A stretch of 16,438 nucleotides of DNA from Candidatus Gribaldobacteria bacterium (lineage in GTDB: Bacteria; Patescibacteriota; Minisyncoccia; Minisyncoccales; CG1-02-41-26). The notes under the pieces are model-generated. The model had not been told where the DNA came from. It made no database searches and saw nothing but the letters and a program-made list of their open reading frames with translations. Where the stretch lies: NCBI GenBank assembly GCA_026396775.1, contig JAPLWD010000054.1:1-16438 (forward strand). Direction: 5' to 3'. Position 1 is the first letter of the stretch; each line of letters opens with the position of its first letter. Positions 1 through 6,706 of the stretch are shown piece by piece. The translations under genes were made by a program, and so were the position numbers.

Positions 1-48
1 AAAAGATGGACGGATTCTTTGGGTAAAAAACTACCAAGAAGCCGTCCA
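1..48 (-). terminator. Rho-independent terminator ending the gatB-aldolase-micropeptide operon
   Basis: A long imperfect hairpin pairs positions 7-13 with 42-48 (TGGACGG/CCGTCCA). It continues after one mismatch through 15-25 and 32-40, with two single-base bulges and a loop of about 6 nt. Read on the minus strand it is followed by TCTTTT at the window edge. It begins 8 nt after the stop codon of the last small ORF, as expected for an operon terminator. The T-run may continue beyond the window. Confidence 0.8.
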
Positions 49-55
49 AAATATA

Positions 56-145
56 TTACCCTTTGTTGATGGCTAAAGCGAGTATAATAATCACAATAGC
101 CAATCCCCACAAATCAAACAAGAAACCTCTTTTCTTCTTTGGCAT
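56..145 (-). CDS. 29-aa predicted single-pass membrane peptide (third of three tandem micro-genes)
   Basis: ATG at 145-143 and TAA at 58-56 encode 29 residues. The peptide starts MPKKKRGFLFDLWG, a strongly basic N-terminus, and continues as an almost uninterrupted hydrophobic segment (LAIVIIILALAI) ending NKG. By the positive-inside rule the N-terminus should be cytoplasmic. A strong SD, GGAGGG at 155-150, precedes the ATG by about 5 nt. The gene starts 12 nt after the stop of the preceding micro-gene and is followed 8 nt later by a terminator. I recognise no family. KdpF- or CydX-like subunits have similar size and topology, but no kdp or cyd gene is nearby. Support rests on the SD, the hydrophobic design and the operon position. 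Confidence 0.6.
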   Translation of the reverse strand: MPKKKRGFLFDLWGLAIVIIILALAINKG

Positions 146-157
146 TATTCCCTCCAA

Positions 158-232
158 TCAGCAAGAACCAAAATAACAAACAAAAAGAACTAGAATCACA
201 ACACCAATAATAAAAATAATTTTACTATTCAC
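158..232 (-). CDS. 24-aa predicted single-pass membrane peptide (second of three tandem micro-genes)
   Basis: GTG start at 232-230 and TGA stop at 160-158 encode 24 residues. The peptide begins MNSKIIFIIGVV, then ILVLFVCYFGSC, so it is nearly all membrane-spanning with one lysine near the N-terminus and a C-terminal cysteine. The GTG start is chosen because GGGGGAGG (248-241) sits 8 nt upstream. That SD lies inside the last codons of the preceding micro-gene, whose stop is separated from this start by one base, so translational coupling is likely. No family is recognised. The final cysteine is not in a lipobox position, so a lipoprotein is unlikely. Confidence 0.55.
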   Translation of the reverse strand: MNSKIIFIIGVVILVLFVCYFGSC

Positions 233-233
233 G

Positions 234-341
234 TTATCTACCTCCCCCTGTAATTTTTACTAAACTAGACAGCCAACTCACTAAGATAAAACAGCTGGCA
301 GTAAAAACAAAAAAGATTCTTTCCCATATTTCTCCTCTCAT
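234..341 (-). CDS. 35-aa predicted single-pass membrane peptide (first of three tandem micro-genes)
   Basis: ATG at 341-339 and TAA at 236-234 encode 35 residues. It begins MRGEIWERIFFVFTASC, continues FILVSWLSSLV, and ends KITGGGR. Residues 9-28 form a plausible transmembrane helix after a short charged amphipathic start. A textbook SD, AAAGGAGG at 355-348, lies 6 nt before the ATG. The aldolase stop codon is about 20 nt upstream, so this gene follows the aldolase in the same operon. The glycine-rich C-terminus (GGGR) is encoded by the bases that form the SD of the next micro-gene, which may explain its composition. No homologue is recognised. Confidence 0.6.
   Translation of the reverse strand: MRGEIWERIFFVFTASCFILVSWLSSLVKITGGGR
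241..248 (-). promoter_or_regulatory. Shine-Dalgarno of the 24-aa gene embedded in the upstream reading frame
   Basis: GGGGGAGG on the minus strand lies 8 nt upstream of the GTG at 232-230 and within the Gly-Gly-Gly-Arg codons of the upstream micro-gene. It justifies the GTG start and implies ribosome hand-over between the two ORFs. Confidence 0.6.
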
Positions 342-361
342 CTTGTTCCTCCTTTAAAGAA

Positions 362-1501
362 TTAGTTATAGATCCCACGAATTATCCCTTGAGTATTACT
401 GACCTTAAGTTGTTGCATAAAAAATCGGAATTTCTTTTCTAAATCCTTACTAATTTGGGATAGGTTTTTCTTGGACAGATTATTCAGTTCATCCTTAAAG
501 ATTCCAATCGTTTTCTTGCGAGCCCTGTAGTAAAATTGCTCTTTATTTTCATATTGATTCTTTTCTTTTAGGCAATTATCGTCAATCCACTGATACATTT
601 TTTCTTTTAACTTAGCGGGAAAAGCTGGATGATCAAAAACTATATTTTGAAATTCAGTTGATAGATGCACTTCGCAAACCCCGCTATTCGGAAATTGAGT
701 AAAATATTCATTGGGTAAGGTGGAAGCACCATGTTGTACTACGCCTGCCAGCCCATACTTTTGAGCCACTTGAGATAGCTTAGCTAGCTGTGCAAAATCA
801 ATTTGTACTGGCGCCATATCCCCATTAGCTAAAACGATGCCTCCATGAGTAGTGCCCATTTGACAAGCCACCTTGGCAATTCCACTTAAACCCTCTACAG
901 CGAGAATCTCTTGGTTTAAAACAGTTAGAAACGTTTCTAGCTCTTCTGTGGTGGTATCTTGCCCACCTATTTTATCAACTTCGCCTCCAACTGCAATTTT
1001 AATTCCATCAGGCTGATGCTGTCTGATTAGTTTAATCAACTGAATGGTTTTCTCTGTATTACCAGCTTGTTGTTTTGCAATAGAAGGTTGACTTAAATCT
1101 ACTAACTTTGAACAATCAATATCAATATTGTAAAAGCCAGCTTGGATTGAGTCAATGACCAACTGCTCTAAAGTTTGATTTTCGGCTGGAGTATTATTTT
1201 TTAAAGAATAATGATCTCCCTGCAAAAAAATTGGGCCATCCCATTTTTCCTGTTCGGCCGCCATTTTAATATCACTAGCAAAGCTTTGGGGAGTTTGAGT
1301 AGTGTACCCCATTTCAGATCGGGCAATTTCAATAATAAAAGTTCCGCATTTTTCCTTGCGGGCGGCCCTAAAAATGGCTTTGGCGGTTTCTTGGGTGAGC
1401 ATTCGGATATTAAAGGCCGGCACTGAAAACCTAGCGTCTCTCCCCTCTTCTGCCATCCACGCATATAATTTTTGAGTTGACTCTAATTTAAAATTACTCA
1501 T
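362..1501 (-). CDS. Class II (zinc-dependent) fructose-bisphosphate aldolase-like protein
   Basis: This 379-aa protein belongs to the class II aldolase superfamily, TIM-barrel enzymes that use a divalent metal to cleave or form ketose bisphosphates, most often fructose-1,6-bisphosphate in glycolysis and gluconeogenesis. Visible active-site elements, in order: QGDH with Asp96-His97, GGEVDKIGG around Glu174, GTTHGG with His219, and QHGAS with His257. These match the catalytic Asp and metal-binding His/Glu positions of the family. The helical C-terminus (about 300-379) resembles longer FBA-type members. Substrate cannot be told from sequence; a tagatose-bisphosphate or other sugar-phosphate aldolase is possible. 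ATG at 1501-1499 lies 2 nt after the upstream stop and has no SD. The three membrane micro-genes follow it in the operon. Confidence 0.85.
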   Translation of the reverse strand: MSNFKLESTQKLYAWMAEEGRDARFSVPAFNIRMLTQETAKAIFRAARKEKCGTFIIEIARSEMGYTTQTPQSFASDIKMAAEQEKWDGPIFLQGDHYSLKNNTPAENQTLEQLVIDSIQAGFYNIDIDCSKLVDLSQPSIAKQQAGNTEKTIQLIKLIRQHQPDGIKIAVGGEVDKIGGQDTTTEELETFLTVLNQEILAVEGLSGIAKVACQMGTTHGGIVLANGDMAPVQIDFAQLAKLSQVAQKYGLAGVVQHGASTLPNEYFTQFPNSGVCEVHLSTEFQNIVFDHPAFPAKLKEKMYQWIDDNCLKEKNQYENKEQFYYRARKKTIGIFKDELNNLSKKNLSQISKDLEKKFRFFMQQLKVSNTQGIIRGIYN

Positions 1502-1503
1502 TT

Positions 1504-2754
1504 TTATTTTTTAACTTTTTGATTAACTATTCTGTCAACTACTTTTTCCCATTTTAATAAAGGCTCAACTAATAGAAGGTTAATAGCCTTATCTCTATCA
1601 TTAAAAAAGTAATCAAGCTGATATAGACTCTCTAGGGCTTTGCGAATAACCCTTGAGTAGTCATTTTCAAGCACTAAAACTGTTGCCAAATTTAATAAAG
1701 CCTTTTTTTCTTTTGAATCATCGGAGTTTTCGTTGGATTCATTAACTCCCAGTTTATTCAACAAGTCTTTCTCTTTTTTTTGTTTTTGTCTAGCCATATA
1801 ATCGTAAATTCCCCCTAAAGATTTCGGTTTGATTAAAGTTTCATAAATAGAATTAACATCACGGCTTCCGTCTTTATAATAACAAATAATTTCATCTCTT
1901 AGCTTGTCCCAAAGATGTTCCTCTTCAATAAATGAAAGCCAAACTTTTTTTAAAATTTCCACTTTATCGTTAGTAACATCAGTTTCTTCAAATTCTTCTA
2001 ATAATGCGCCCTCTGTCATCCTCCGATTTATCTCGCCCCATAAGTCTAAGTGGTTGATGGTATGTTGTGCTTCGTGAATAGTTATTGTTTCATTAGCGGC
2101 ATCTTTTTCCAAAATAATTAAGTTGTCAAAATCTTTTAATTTTTTAATTCCCTCCACAAGACATCCAGCAACGCTTTTAATATGCTGCAACATTTCTTGG
2201 GAAGCTTGGCTGTAATGACCTCCATGAAAAGCCACAGCAAAATCGACATTATTCTGGCACCTAAAAGTTAAAGACATTGGCCCTCTTTGAACTATAATTT
2301 TTCCTTTGGGCTTAACGCCAAATAAAAACTCAAAAAGTTGAGCATCTTTATATTTACTTACTAAATCTTCAACTTTGTTTCTTCTTTCTAAATAAGTTCT
2401 CAGAGCATCCTTAATTGCTGCCACTTGGTACCCAGCGAGCTTAAATTTTTCTTGATATTCTTTTGCTATCTTAACCAGATCTTCAACGGGCGCTTTAAAA
2501 TTACTATTTATTTTTCTCTCTAATTCCATTTGCAACTCCGCAATCCCCTCCTTCTGCTCATTTAATTGCTTTTTATATTCAGGTAATTCGTTTTTTTTAT
2601 CGACCAAGGGCATTTTTTTGATTGAATCAAGCTGTTCGTATGGATTAAAATCCGCTTTCTTACTAAATTCATCATAGTTTGAATCCAAAAAAACCAGCTC
2701 TTCTTCTAAGCTTGTTGGTTTAGGTTTATCCCCCAAAGAAATTTTTTCTGGCAT
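1504..2754 (-). CDS. Uncharacterised protein with a HEXXH motif (putative zinc metallopeptidase-like)
   Basis: This 416-aa protein has no family name I can assign. Residues 1-60 are charged; 60-135 are rich in Lys/Glu/Leu and probably coiled-coil or helical. Residues 150-180 form a beta-like stretch ending AVAFHGGHYSQ. Residues 227-231 read HEAQH, a HEXXH zinc-binding motif followed by TINHLDLWGEIN. About 57 residues later RDEII (Glu288) could be a third ligand, as in gluzincin-type peptidases. A charged low-complexity segment lies at 322-350 and a helical tail follows. No signal peptide or membrane segment is seen, so it should be cytoplasmic. It lies between gatB (3 nt) and the aldolase (2 nt), clearly one operon. 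Peptidase activity is inferred from the motif only. Confidence 0.6.
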   Translation of the reverse strand: MPEKISLGDKPKPTSLEEELVFLDSNYDEFSKKADFNPYEQLDSIKKMPLVDKKNELPEYKKQLNEQKEGIAELQMELERKINSNFKAPVEDLVKIAKEYQEKFKLAGYQVAAIKDALRTYLERRNKVEDLVSKYKDAQLFEFLFGVKPKGKIIVQRGPMSLTFRCQNNVDFAVAFHGGHYSQASQEMLQHIKSVAGCLVEGIKKLKDFDNLIILEKDAANETITIHEAQHTINHLDLWGEINRRMTEGALLEEFEETDVTNDKVEILKKVWLSFIEEEHLWDKLRDEIICYYKDGSRDVNSIYETLIKPKSLGGIYDYMARQKQKKEKDLLNKLGVNESNENSDDSKEKKALLNLATVLVLENDYSRVIRKALESLYQLDYFFNDRDKAINLLLVEPLLKWEKVVDRIVNQKVKK

Positions 2755-2757
2755 AAA

Positions 2758-4245
2758 TTAACTCAATTGTTTTTTCAAAATTTGGCTGGCTAGTTCGGGT
2801 TTGGCTTTGCCGTGAGTTTTAGCCATTACTTGGCCTAGTAAAAACTGAAAAGAAGCTTGTTTGCCATTTTTAAAATCTTCAGCCGCCTTGGCATTAGCAC
2901 TGATTACTTCGGCCACGGCTTTTTCAATTTCGCCTTCATCCGAAACCATTTGCCAGCCATTCGCTTCTATAATATCAGATGGGTCTTGCCCGGTTTTAAC
3001 CATTTCAATCAAAACCATCTTGGCTATCTTCGATGAAATCTGCCCTAAATAAATCATTTTTATAAATTCAGCAAAATCCTCAGCCGTTATGTTGAACTTT
3101 TCAGCTAAAATGAGATCCTCCATTTCCATATTTAAAACACTTCTTATTACGCCCTGAAGTTCAACTGAATAATTGGTAACTAAATCAATAACCCTTTTGC
3201 GTTCTTCACCCTTGATTGCCTTACCAGTTTCAGACCCTATCCATTCGCTTAGTTCAGAAGCAGTTTGTTCCCAAAAGTCACCTGTTTTTGGCTTAATAAT
3301 AAAAATTTCCTCTTGTAACCCATACTCTTTTTTAAATCTTTCCCTCTTTTGGCTAGGTAGTTCTGGGATATGAGCCTTAATTTCTTCTAAGTAATCAGCC
3401 TTTATTTCTAGGGGTGGCAAGTCTGGTTCAGGAAAATAACGATAGTCGTGTGCCTCCTCTTTGCTTCTCTGGCTAAAAGTGATTTCTTTGGCATCGTGCC
3501 AGCCTCGGGTTTCTTGCACAACTTTTTCGCCCTTTTCTAAAATTTCAGCTTGCCGTTTGATTTCAAACTCAATGGATTTTTCCACCGATCGAATAGAGTT
3601 TAAATTTTTAATTTCAACTTTAGTCCCAAATTCTTTTTGATTTTCAGGCCTTAAAGAAATATTCACCTCTACTCGCATTTCGCCTTTTTCCATATTCGCC
3701 CCCGACACATCAAGGTAACGCAAAATCAGCTGGAGTTCCTTCGCGAATTCCCTAGCTTCAGTGGCTGATTCCAAATCGGGTTGGGTGACTAGTTCCATTA
3801 AGGGCACACTGGATCGGTTAAAGTTTATCAAAGAATAATTAGCTTTGTCAGGATGAGCCAAACTACCTGTGTCTTCTTCTAAGTGAATCCGTTCAATTCT
3901 AATTTTTTTGCCCACTCCCGAAAGTTCTAAAAATCCTTCGCGACACAACGGCGCTTGATATTGTGATATCTGATAGCCCTTGGGTAAGTCTGGGTAAAAA
4001 TAATTCTTGCGTTCAAAAAAACTCTCGGTGGCTATATCACAACCCAAGGCTAAATCTGCTTTAATAACCTTTTCAACTGCCTTCTCGTTAATAACCGGCA
4101 ACATTCCAGGGTGCCCAAGGCAAACCCCGCAAACATTTTTGTTAGGCTGTTTTTCCTCCGAATCATTCAAACAACCACAAAACATTTTAGATTTGGTATT
4201 CAGCTCAATATGTATTTCTAATCCAACAGTCGTTTTATATTTCAT
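2758..4245 (-). CDS. gatB: Asp-tRNA(Asn)/Glu-tRNA(Gln) amidotransferase subunit B
   Basis: The 495-aa product is GatB, the kinase/transamidation subunit of GatCAB, which converts Glu-tRNA(Gln) and/or Asp-tRNA(Asn) to the amide forms in bacteria lacking the direct synthetases. The N-terminus VGLEIHIELNTKSKMFCGC and the following CGVCLGHPGMLPVIN carry the family's zinc-binding cysteines (Cys23/25, Cys39, Cys42). FYPDLPKGYQISQYQ, HLEEDTGS, NFNRSSVPLMELVT and DYRYFPEPDLPP are GatB hallmarks. The C-terminus (about 385-495, ending FLLGQVMAKTHGKAKPEL) is the tRNA-binding YqeY-like domain. Length is close to normal. gatA and gatC are not in this window. The ATG has no SD; a palindromic repeat lies about 40 nt upstream. 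Confidence 0.97.
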   Translation of the reverse strand: MKYKTTVGLEIHIELNTKSKMFCGCLNDSEEKQPNKNVCGVCLGHPGMLPVINEKAVEKVIKADLALGCDIATESFFERKNYFYPDLPKGYQISQYQAPLCREGFLELSGVGKKIRIERIHLEEDTGSLAHPDKANYSLINFNRSSVPLMELVTQPDLESATEAREFAKELQLILRYLDVSGANMEKGEMRVEVNISLRPENQKEFGTKVEIKNLNSIRSVEKSIEFEIKRQAEILEKGEKVVQETRGWHDAKEITFSQRSKEEAHDYRYFPEPDLPPLEIKADYLEEIKAHIPELPSQKRERFKKEYGLQEEIFIIKPKTGDFWEQTASELSEWIGSETGKAIKGEERKRVIDLVTNYSVELQGVIRSVLNMEMEDLILAEKFNITAEDFAEFIKMIYLGQISSKIAKMVLIEMVKTGQDPSDIIEANGWQMVSDEGEIEKAVAEVISANAKAAEDFKNGKQASFQFLLGQVMAKTHGKAKPELASQILKKQLS

Positions 4246-4284
4246 AAAAATCTTATTGTTCTAATTTTTTTGAAAACATACCCC

Positions 4285-4336
4285 TGTCATTCCGAGCGTC
4301 TCGAGGTCGAGACCCTTCGCTTCGCTCAGGGTGACA
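4285..4336. repeat. Palindromic interspersed repeat between deoC and gatB
   Basis: The outer arms TGTCATTCCGAGCG (4285-4298) and CGCTCAGGGTGACA (4323-4336) are imperfect inverted complements. Between them is a perfect inner palindrome, TCTCGA-GG-TCGAGA (4299-4312). The left arm's 14 bases recur exactly inside pheT at 14158, and related arms occur at 12227-12304. It fills most of the 98-nt gap between two minus-strand genes. There is no T-run, so it does not look like a simple terminator. Confidence 0.75.
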
Positions 4337-4343
4337 CTCTGCG

Positions 4344-5030
4344 TTATTTTCGGATTGGCTTTTTAGACTTCAAAGCTTTTAGCATTTCCACTCCACTACT
4401 AGTGCCAATTATATCAGCCCCTGTTTCAATCATTAATAAGGCATCTTTCAAAGTTTTAATTTTACCCGAAGCTTTAATTTTCAATCCAGGAGCGCCCTGC
4501 TTCATTAAAACTAAATGACGAGCCTTTTCTTTCATTTCAATGTGTTCTAAAGGATCTTTATCGGTGGCGGTTTTAACACAAAAAGCTCCTGCCTTTTTAA
4601 CTAGTTCAGCTACTTTAACAATTTCATCATCCGTTAAATAACCAGATCCAATAATAACCTTAGTGGGAGCAATTTTACAAATTTCAGTTAAGTCTTCCAA
4701 AATATCCTCGTATCTTTCATATTTAACATCAATCACATTAATTACCACGTCTAAATCATCGGCTCCGTCTTTTTTAGCCTTTTGGCACAATTCCACTCTT
4801 TTAAAATGTGGGCTTAAACCCATTGGAGGATCAATTAAAACTACCACCTTGGTTTCCGTGCCCTTAAGCTCGATTGCAACTAATTTAACCCATTCTGGGT
4901 TAACACAAACTCCTCTAAAGCCATATTTTTTGGCCAGAGCGCAGGTTTTTTTAATATCCTTTTCCGTAGCACCTAAATTGATATTGGTTTGGTCAATCAT
5001 CTTGGCCAAAACCTTAGCTGATGGAATCAT
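4344..5030 (-). CDS. deoC: Deoxyribose-phosphate aldolase
   Basis: This 228-aa protein is a DeoC-family TIM barrel. It cleaves 2-deoxyribose-5-phosphate to glyceraldehyde-3-phosphate and acetaldehyde in deoxynucleoside catabolism. The N-terminal MIDQTN corresponds to the usual IDHT. VCVNPEWVKL, DDLDVVIN (Asp94), FCVKTAT (Schiff-base Lys153) and IKASGKIKT (Lys186) preserve the Asp/Lys/Lys catalytic set. IGTSSGVEM is the phosphate-binding end. Several usual motif residues are replaced (IDPPMG for the common IGFPLG, GSGYLTDDE for ETCLLTDEE), so it is a divergent member. The ATG overlaps the tmk stop (ATGA at 5030-5027), indicating translational coupling. Confidence 0.88.
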   Translation of the reverse strand: MIPSAKVLAKMIDQTNINLGATEKDIKKTCALAKKYGFRGVCVNPEWVKLVAIELKGTETKVVVLIDPPMGLSPHFKRVELCQKAKKDGADDLDVVINVIDVKYERYEDILEDLTEICKIAPTKVIIGSGYLTDDEIVKVAELVKKAGAFCVKTATDKDPLEHIEMKEKARHLVLMKQGAPGLKIKASGKIKTLKDALLMIETGADIIGTSSGVEMLKALKSKKPIRK

Positions 5031-5746
5031 ATTTTTAAAAATTTATTAACAACCTTGATAATTTTTTGATTGATTTTTAAGGGCGACAATAACTGCTCTT
5101 TTTGCAAACAATCAACCACTTTAAAATCCTTAGGAAACTCTTGGGCAGCTCGTAAATAAGAATTTAAAGCGGCAGCCAAATGGTTTTCGTTAGTTTCGTG
5201 AATGTCTTTTTTGTCACCCGATAAATAGGCTTTGCGCTTAGCTAATTTTTCTTGATCAATAATTTGACAAGATAATTTTAAAGAATAATCAGGATTGCTT
5301 TTTAAGATAATAGTGATATCGGGCTTAGGAATGCCAAATAAATTGTATTCTAAGTTATATAGCCATTTAACATATTTTAACCACTGGGCTTTATTTTTGA
5401 TCTTACCACCCTGATGCCCAATGTTGCTAGCTAAATAGCGATCGGCAATTACTATTTTGCCTTCCTGTAACCATTTTTTAATCTGAAAACTAGCGTCATA
5501 TCTATCGCAAGCGTAAAAAATAGAAGCCCGATAGGGGCCCACTTCTTCGGGTGAACCATACTTGCCAGTTAAATACTCATCCACCAAACCAGAAGATTTT
5601 TGGCCGTGTTGAGGAAAATCAATCTTAACCACGGCGTAGTTTTTTTCTTTAAGATATTGAGCCAACAATTTAGTTTGGGTTGACTTACCCGATCCGTCAA
5701 TCCCCTCAAAAACTATAAACTTGCCTGTCTGTTTTTTTACTGCCAT
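5027..5746 (-). CDS. tmk: Thymidylate (dTMP) kinase-like P-loop kinase
   Basis: The protein phosphorylates dTMP to dTDP with ATP, an essential step of dTTP supply. From the start used here it is 239 aa. FIVFEGIDGSGKST is the Walker A loop (residues 15-23), YACDRYDAS and IVIADRYLASN are family DR(Y) motifs, and KPDITIILK precedes the LID-like segment (QEKLAKRKAYLSGDKK). The sequence is more divergent than a typical bacterial Tmk, especially after residue 110. An ATG 21 nt further upstream (5767) would overlap the upstream gene by 17 nt. The ATG at 5746-5744, 4 nt after the upstream stop, puts the P-loop at its usual distance and is preferred. Neither start has an SD. The stop overlaps the deoC start. 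Confidence 0.87.
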   Translation of the reverse strand: MAVKKQTGKFIVFEGIDGSGKSTQTKLLAQYLKEKNYAVVKIDFPQHGQKSSGLVDEYLTGKYGSPEEVGPYRASIFYACDRYDASFQIKKWLQEGKIVIADRYLASNIGHQGGKIKNKAQWLKYVKWLYNLEYNLFGIPKPDITIILKSNPDYSLKLSCQIIDQEKLAKRKAYLSGDKKDIHETNENHLAAALNSYLRAAQEFPKDFKVVDCLQKEQLLSPLKINQKIIKVVNKFLKI

Positions 5747-5750
5747 ATTT

Positions 5751-6296
5751 TTAGCAAGAACAGCCATTATTCAAAACTTTATCGGTTAAATTTTGATCGG
5801 CTCCATATTGTTCTTTATCGTCAATAATATCTTTATCTTGCCACTCTTTAGCCCAATCCTCTATTTGATAAATTTTAACATTTTTTTCTTTGCCCCAGCC
5901 AATAAACCTTTTAATCCCCGAGTTGATAATCATTTTTTTACACACAAAACAAGGCAGAGCCTCTATTGGATTGCCATCCCGATCTTGAGCCCAAAGATAT
6001 AAATCGCCCCCCAACAAAGAAACTCCGGCTCGGGCTGAATTAATAATGCAGTTCATTTCAGCATGCACGCTTCGACATAGCTCATATCTCTGCCCGTGGG
6101 GAATCTTTAGCTTGTCCCTTAAACAAAATCCCCTTTCTTCACAATCTTTAGTTTTACGAGGGGCTCCATTATAACCGGTCGCCACAATAGCATCATCTTT
6201 AACGATAATTGCTCCCAGTCTAGTGCGAAAACAAGTTGAGCGTTGTGCAATTTCTTTGGCTATATTCAAATAGTATTGTTCTTTGGTTGGTCGCAT
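5751..6296 (-). CDS. dCMP deaminase / ComEB-family cytidine deaminase
   Basis: This 181-aa protein has the zinc-dependent cytidine-deaminase fold: HAEMN (His78, Glu80) and PCFVC (Cys116, Cys119) supply the zinc ligands and proton shuttle. The N-terminal LNIAKEIAQRSTC and GYNGAPRKTKDCEERGFC match the dCMP-deaminase/ComEB type. That type makes dUMP from dCMP for thymidylate synthesis, which fits the tmk gene directly downstream. The C-terminal tail (about 150-181) is acidic and ends GCSC, a cysteine-rich end of unknown meaning. It is the first gene of the set with tmk and deoC and has an extended -10 box just upstream. dCMP versus another deaminated base cannot be settled from sequence. Confidence 0.88.
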   Translation of the reverse strand: MRPTKEQYYLNIAKEIAQRSTCFRTRLGAIIVKDDAIVATGYNGAPRKTKDCEERGFCLRDKLKIPHGQRYELCRSVHAEMNCIINSARAGVSLLGGDLYLWAQDRDGNPIEALPCFVCKKMIINSGIKRFIGWGKEKNVKIYQIEDWAKEWQDKDIIDDKEQYGADQNLTDKVLNNGCSC

Positions 6297-6318
6297 ATAG
6301 GTTTATTTATTATCTCTA

Positions 6319-6327
6319 AATATAGCA
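6319..6327 (-). promoter_or_regulatory. Extended -10 promoter for the deaminase-tmk-deoC operon
   Basis: On the minus strand TGC-TATATT (6327-6319) fits an extended -10 element. It predicts a start near 6312 and a leader of about 15 nt before the ATG at 6296. No good -35 is visible at 17-18 nt spacing, as is common for extended -10 promoters. Confidence 0.45.
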
Positions 6328-6366
6328 AATTTCTAGAAGCAAGTCTAACTAAAAAAATATTCTGGG

Positions 6367-6418
6367 CTAAAATAAAATTCCAGTTAAGGCCACATCGAAA
6401 TGACGTTTTAACCGGAAT
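6367..6418 (-). terminator. Intrinsic terminator of the 61-aa gene
   Basis: Arms 6377-6387 and 6408-6418 form an 11-bp stem with one G-U wobble on the minus-strand RNA. The loop of about 20 nt contains GTCATTTCGATGTGG. Minus-strand sequence after the stem is TTTATTTT. The hairpin begins next to the TAG stop at 6421-6419. The loop's GTCATTTCGA resembles the arms of the interspersed repeats elsewhere in the window, so it may derive from one. Confidence 0.6.
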
Positions 6419-6604
6419 CTATTTTTGATCCACCCACAGACGAACAAACTCAAATAATGAGATATAAGTGAGTTCTTCGTCATCGGCTTTTTTTGCGTTA
6501 CAAAGCCGACCATTTTGGGTTGTGGTGGGGCTAATCTTGATATACCAAGTGCCCCATTTTGGTATTTTGAACTTTTGTGCTAGTCTGATATTTTCAAAGA
6601 ACAT
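6419..6604 (-). CDS. 61-aa uncharacterised small protein with strong SD
   Basis: ATG at 6604-6602 is preceded by AAGGAGGG (6616-6609), one of only four strong SD sites found ahead of genes here. The TAG stop is at 6421-6419. The product begins MFFENIRLAQKFKIPKWGTW, is basic in its N-terminal half, has an acidic ADDEE patch near residue 42, and ends LFEFVRLWVDQK. There is no signal peptide or membrane segment. No family is recognised. It has its own candidate promoter (6694-6667) and terminator (6418-6367), so it appears to be an independent transcription unit between the rplK and deaminase operons. Signals at both ends make chance unlikely. Confidence 0.65.
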   Translation of the reverse strand: MFFENIRLAQKFKIPKWGTWYIKISPTTTQNGRLCNAKKADDEELTYISLFEFVRLWVDQK

Positions 6605-6636
6605 ATAGCCCTCCTTCCATACAGCAATAAGAAAAG

Positions 6637-6665
6637 AAAAAACAATAGCTAAGTTATTGTTTTTT
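6637..6665 (-). terminator. AT-rich hairpin downstream of rplK, terminator or leader hairpin
   Basis: A perfect 11-bp stem (6637-6647 with 6655-6665, AAAAAACAATA/TATTGTTTTTT) has a 7-nt loop and is followed on the minus strand by TTTTTTCTTTTC. It lies about 40 nt after the rplK stop and could terminate that operon. The stem is nearly all A-T, so it is weak. It also lies just downstream of a candidate promoter and would sit in the leader of the 61-aa gene. Confidence 0.45.
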
Positions 6666-6666
6666 C

Positions 6667-6694
6667 ATCTTATCTTTTTCAAAATAGAAGTCAA
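6667..6694 (-). promoter_or_regulatory. Candidate sigma-70 promoter for the 61-aa gene
   Basis: Minus-strand TTGACT (6694-6689), 16-nt spacer, TAAGAT (6672-6667). The predicted start is near 6660, giving a leader of about 55 nt containing the AT-rich hairpin before the SD and ATG of the 61-aa gene. Spacing is one base shorter than optimal. Confidence 0.4.
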
Positions 6695-6706
6695 TCTTGG
6701 CTTGGA

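Noticed and set aside
158..232. 24-aa peptide as a lipoprotein
   Set aside because: The terminal Cys lacks downstream residues and no lipobox ([LVI][AST][GA]C) precedes an internal Cys.
4246..4284. Promoter for gatB (TTTTCA…TAAGAT)
   Set aside because: The spacer is only 15 nt and the -35 is poor; not enough to list as a feature.
4270..4518. 82-codon plus-strand ORF near the gatB-deoC gap
   Set aside because: Its start translates the palindromic repeat and the remainder is antisense to deoC with all active-site motifs on the minus strand.
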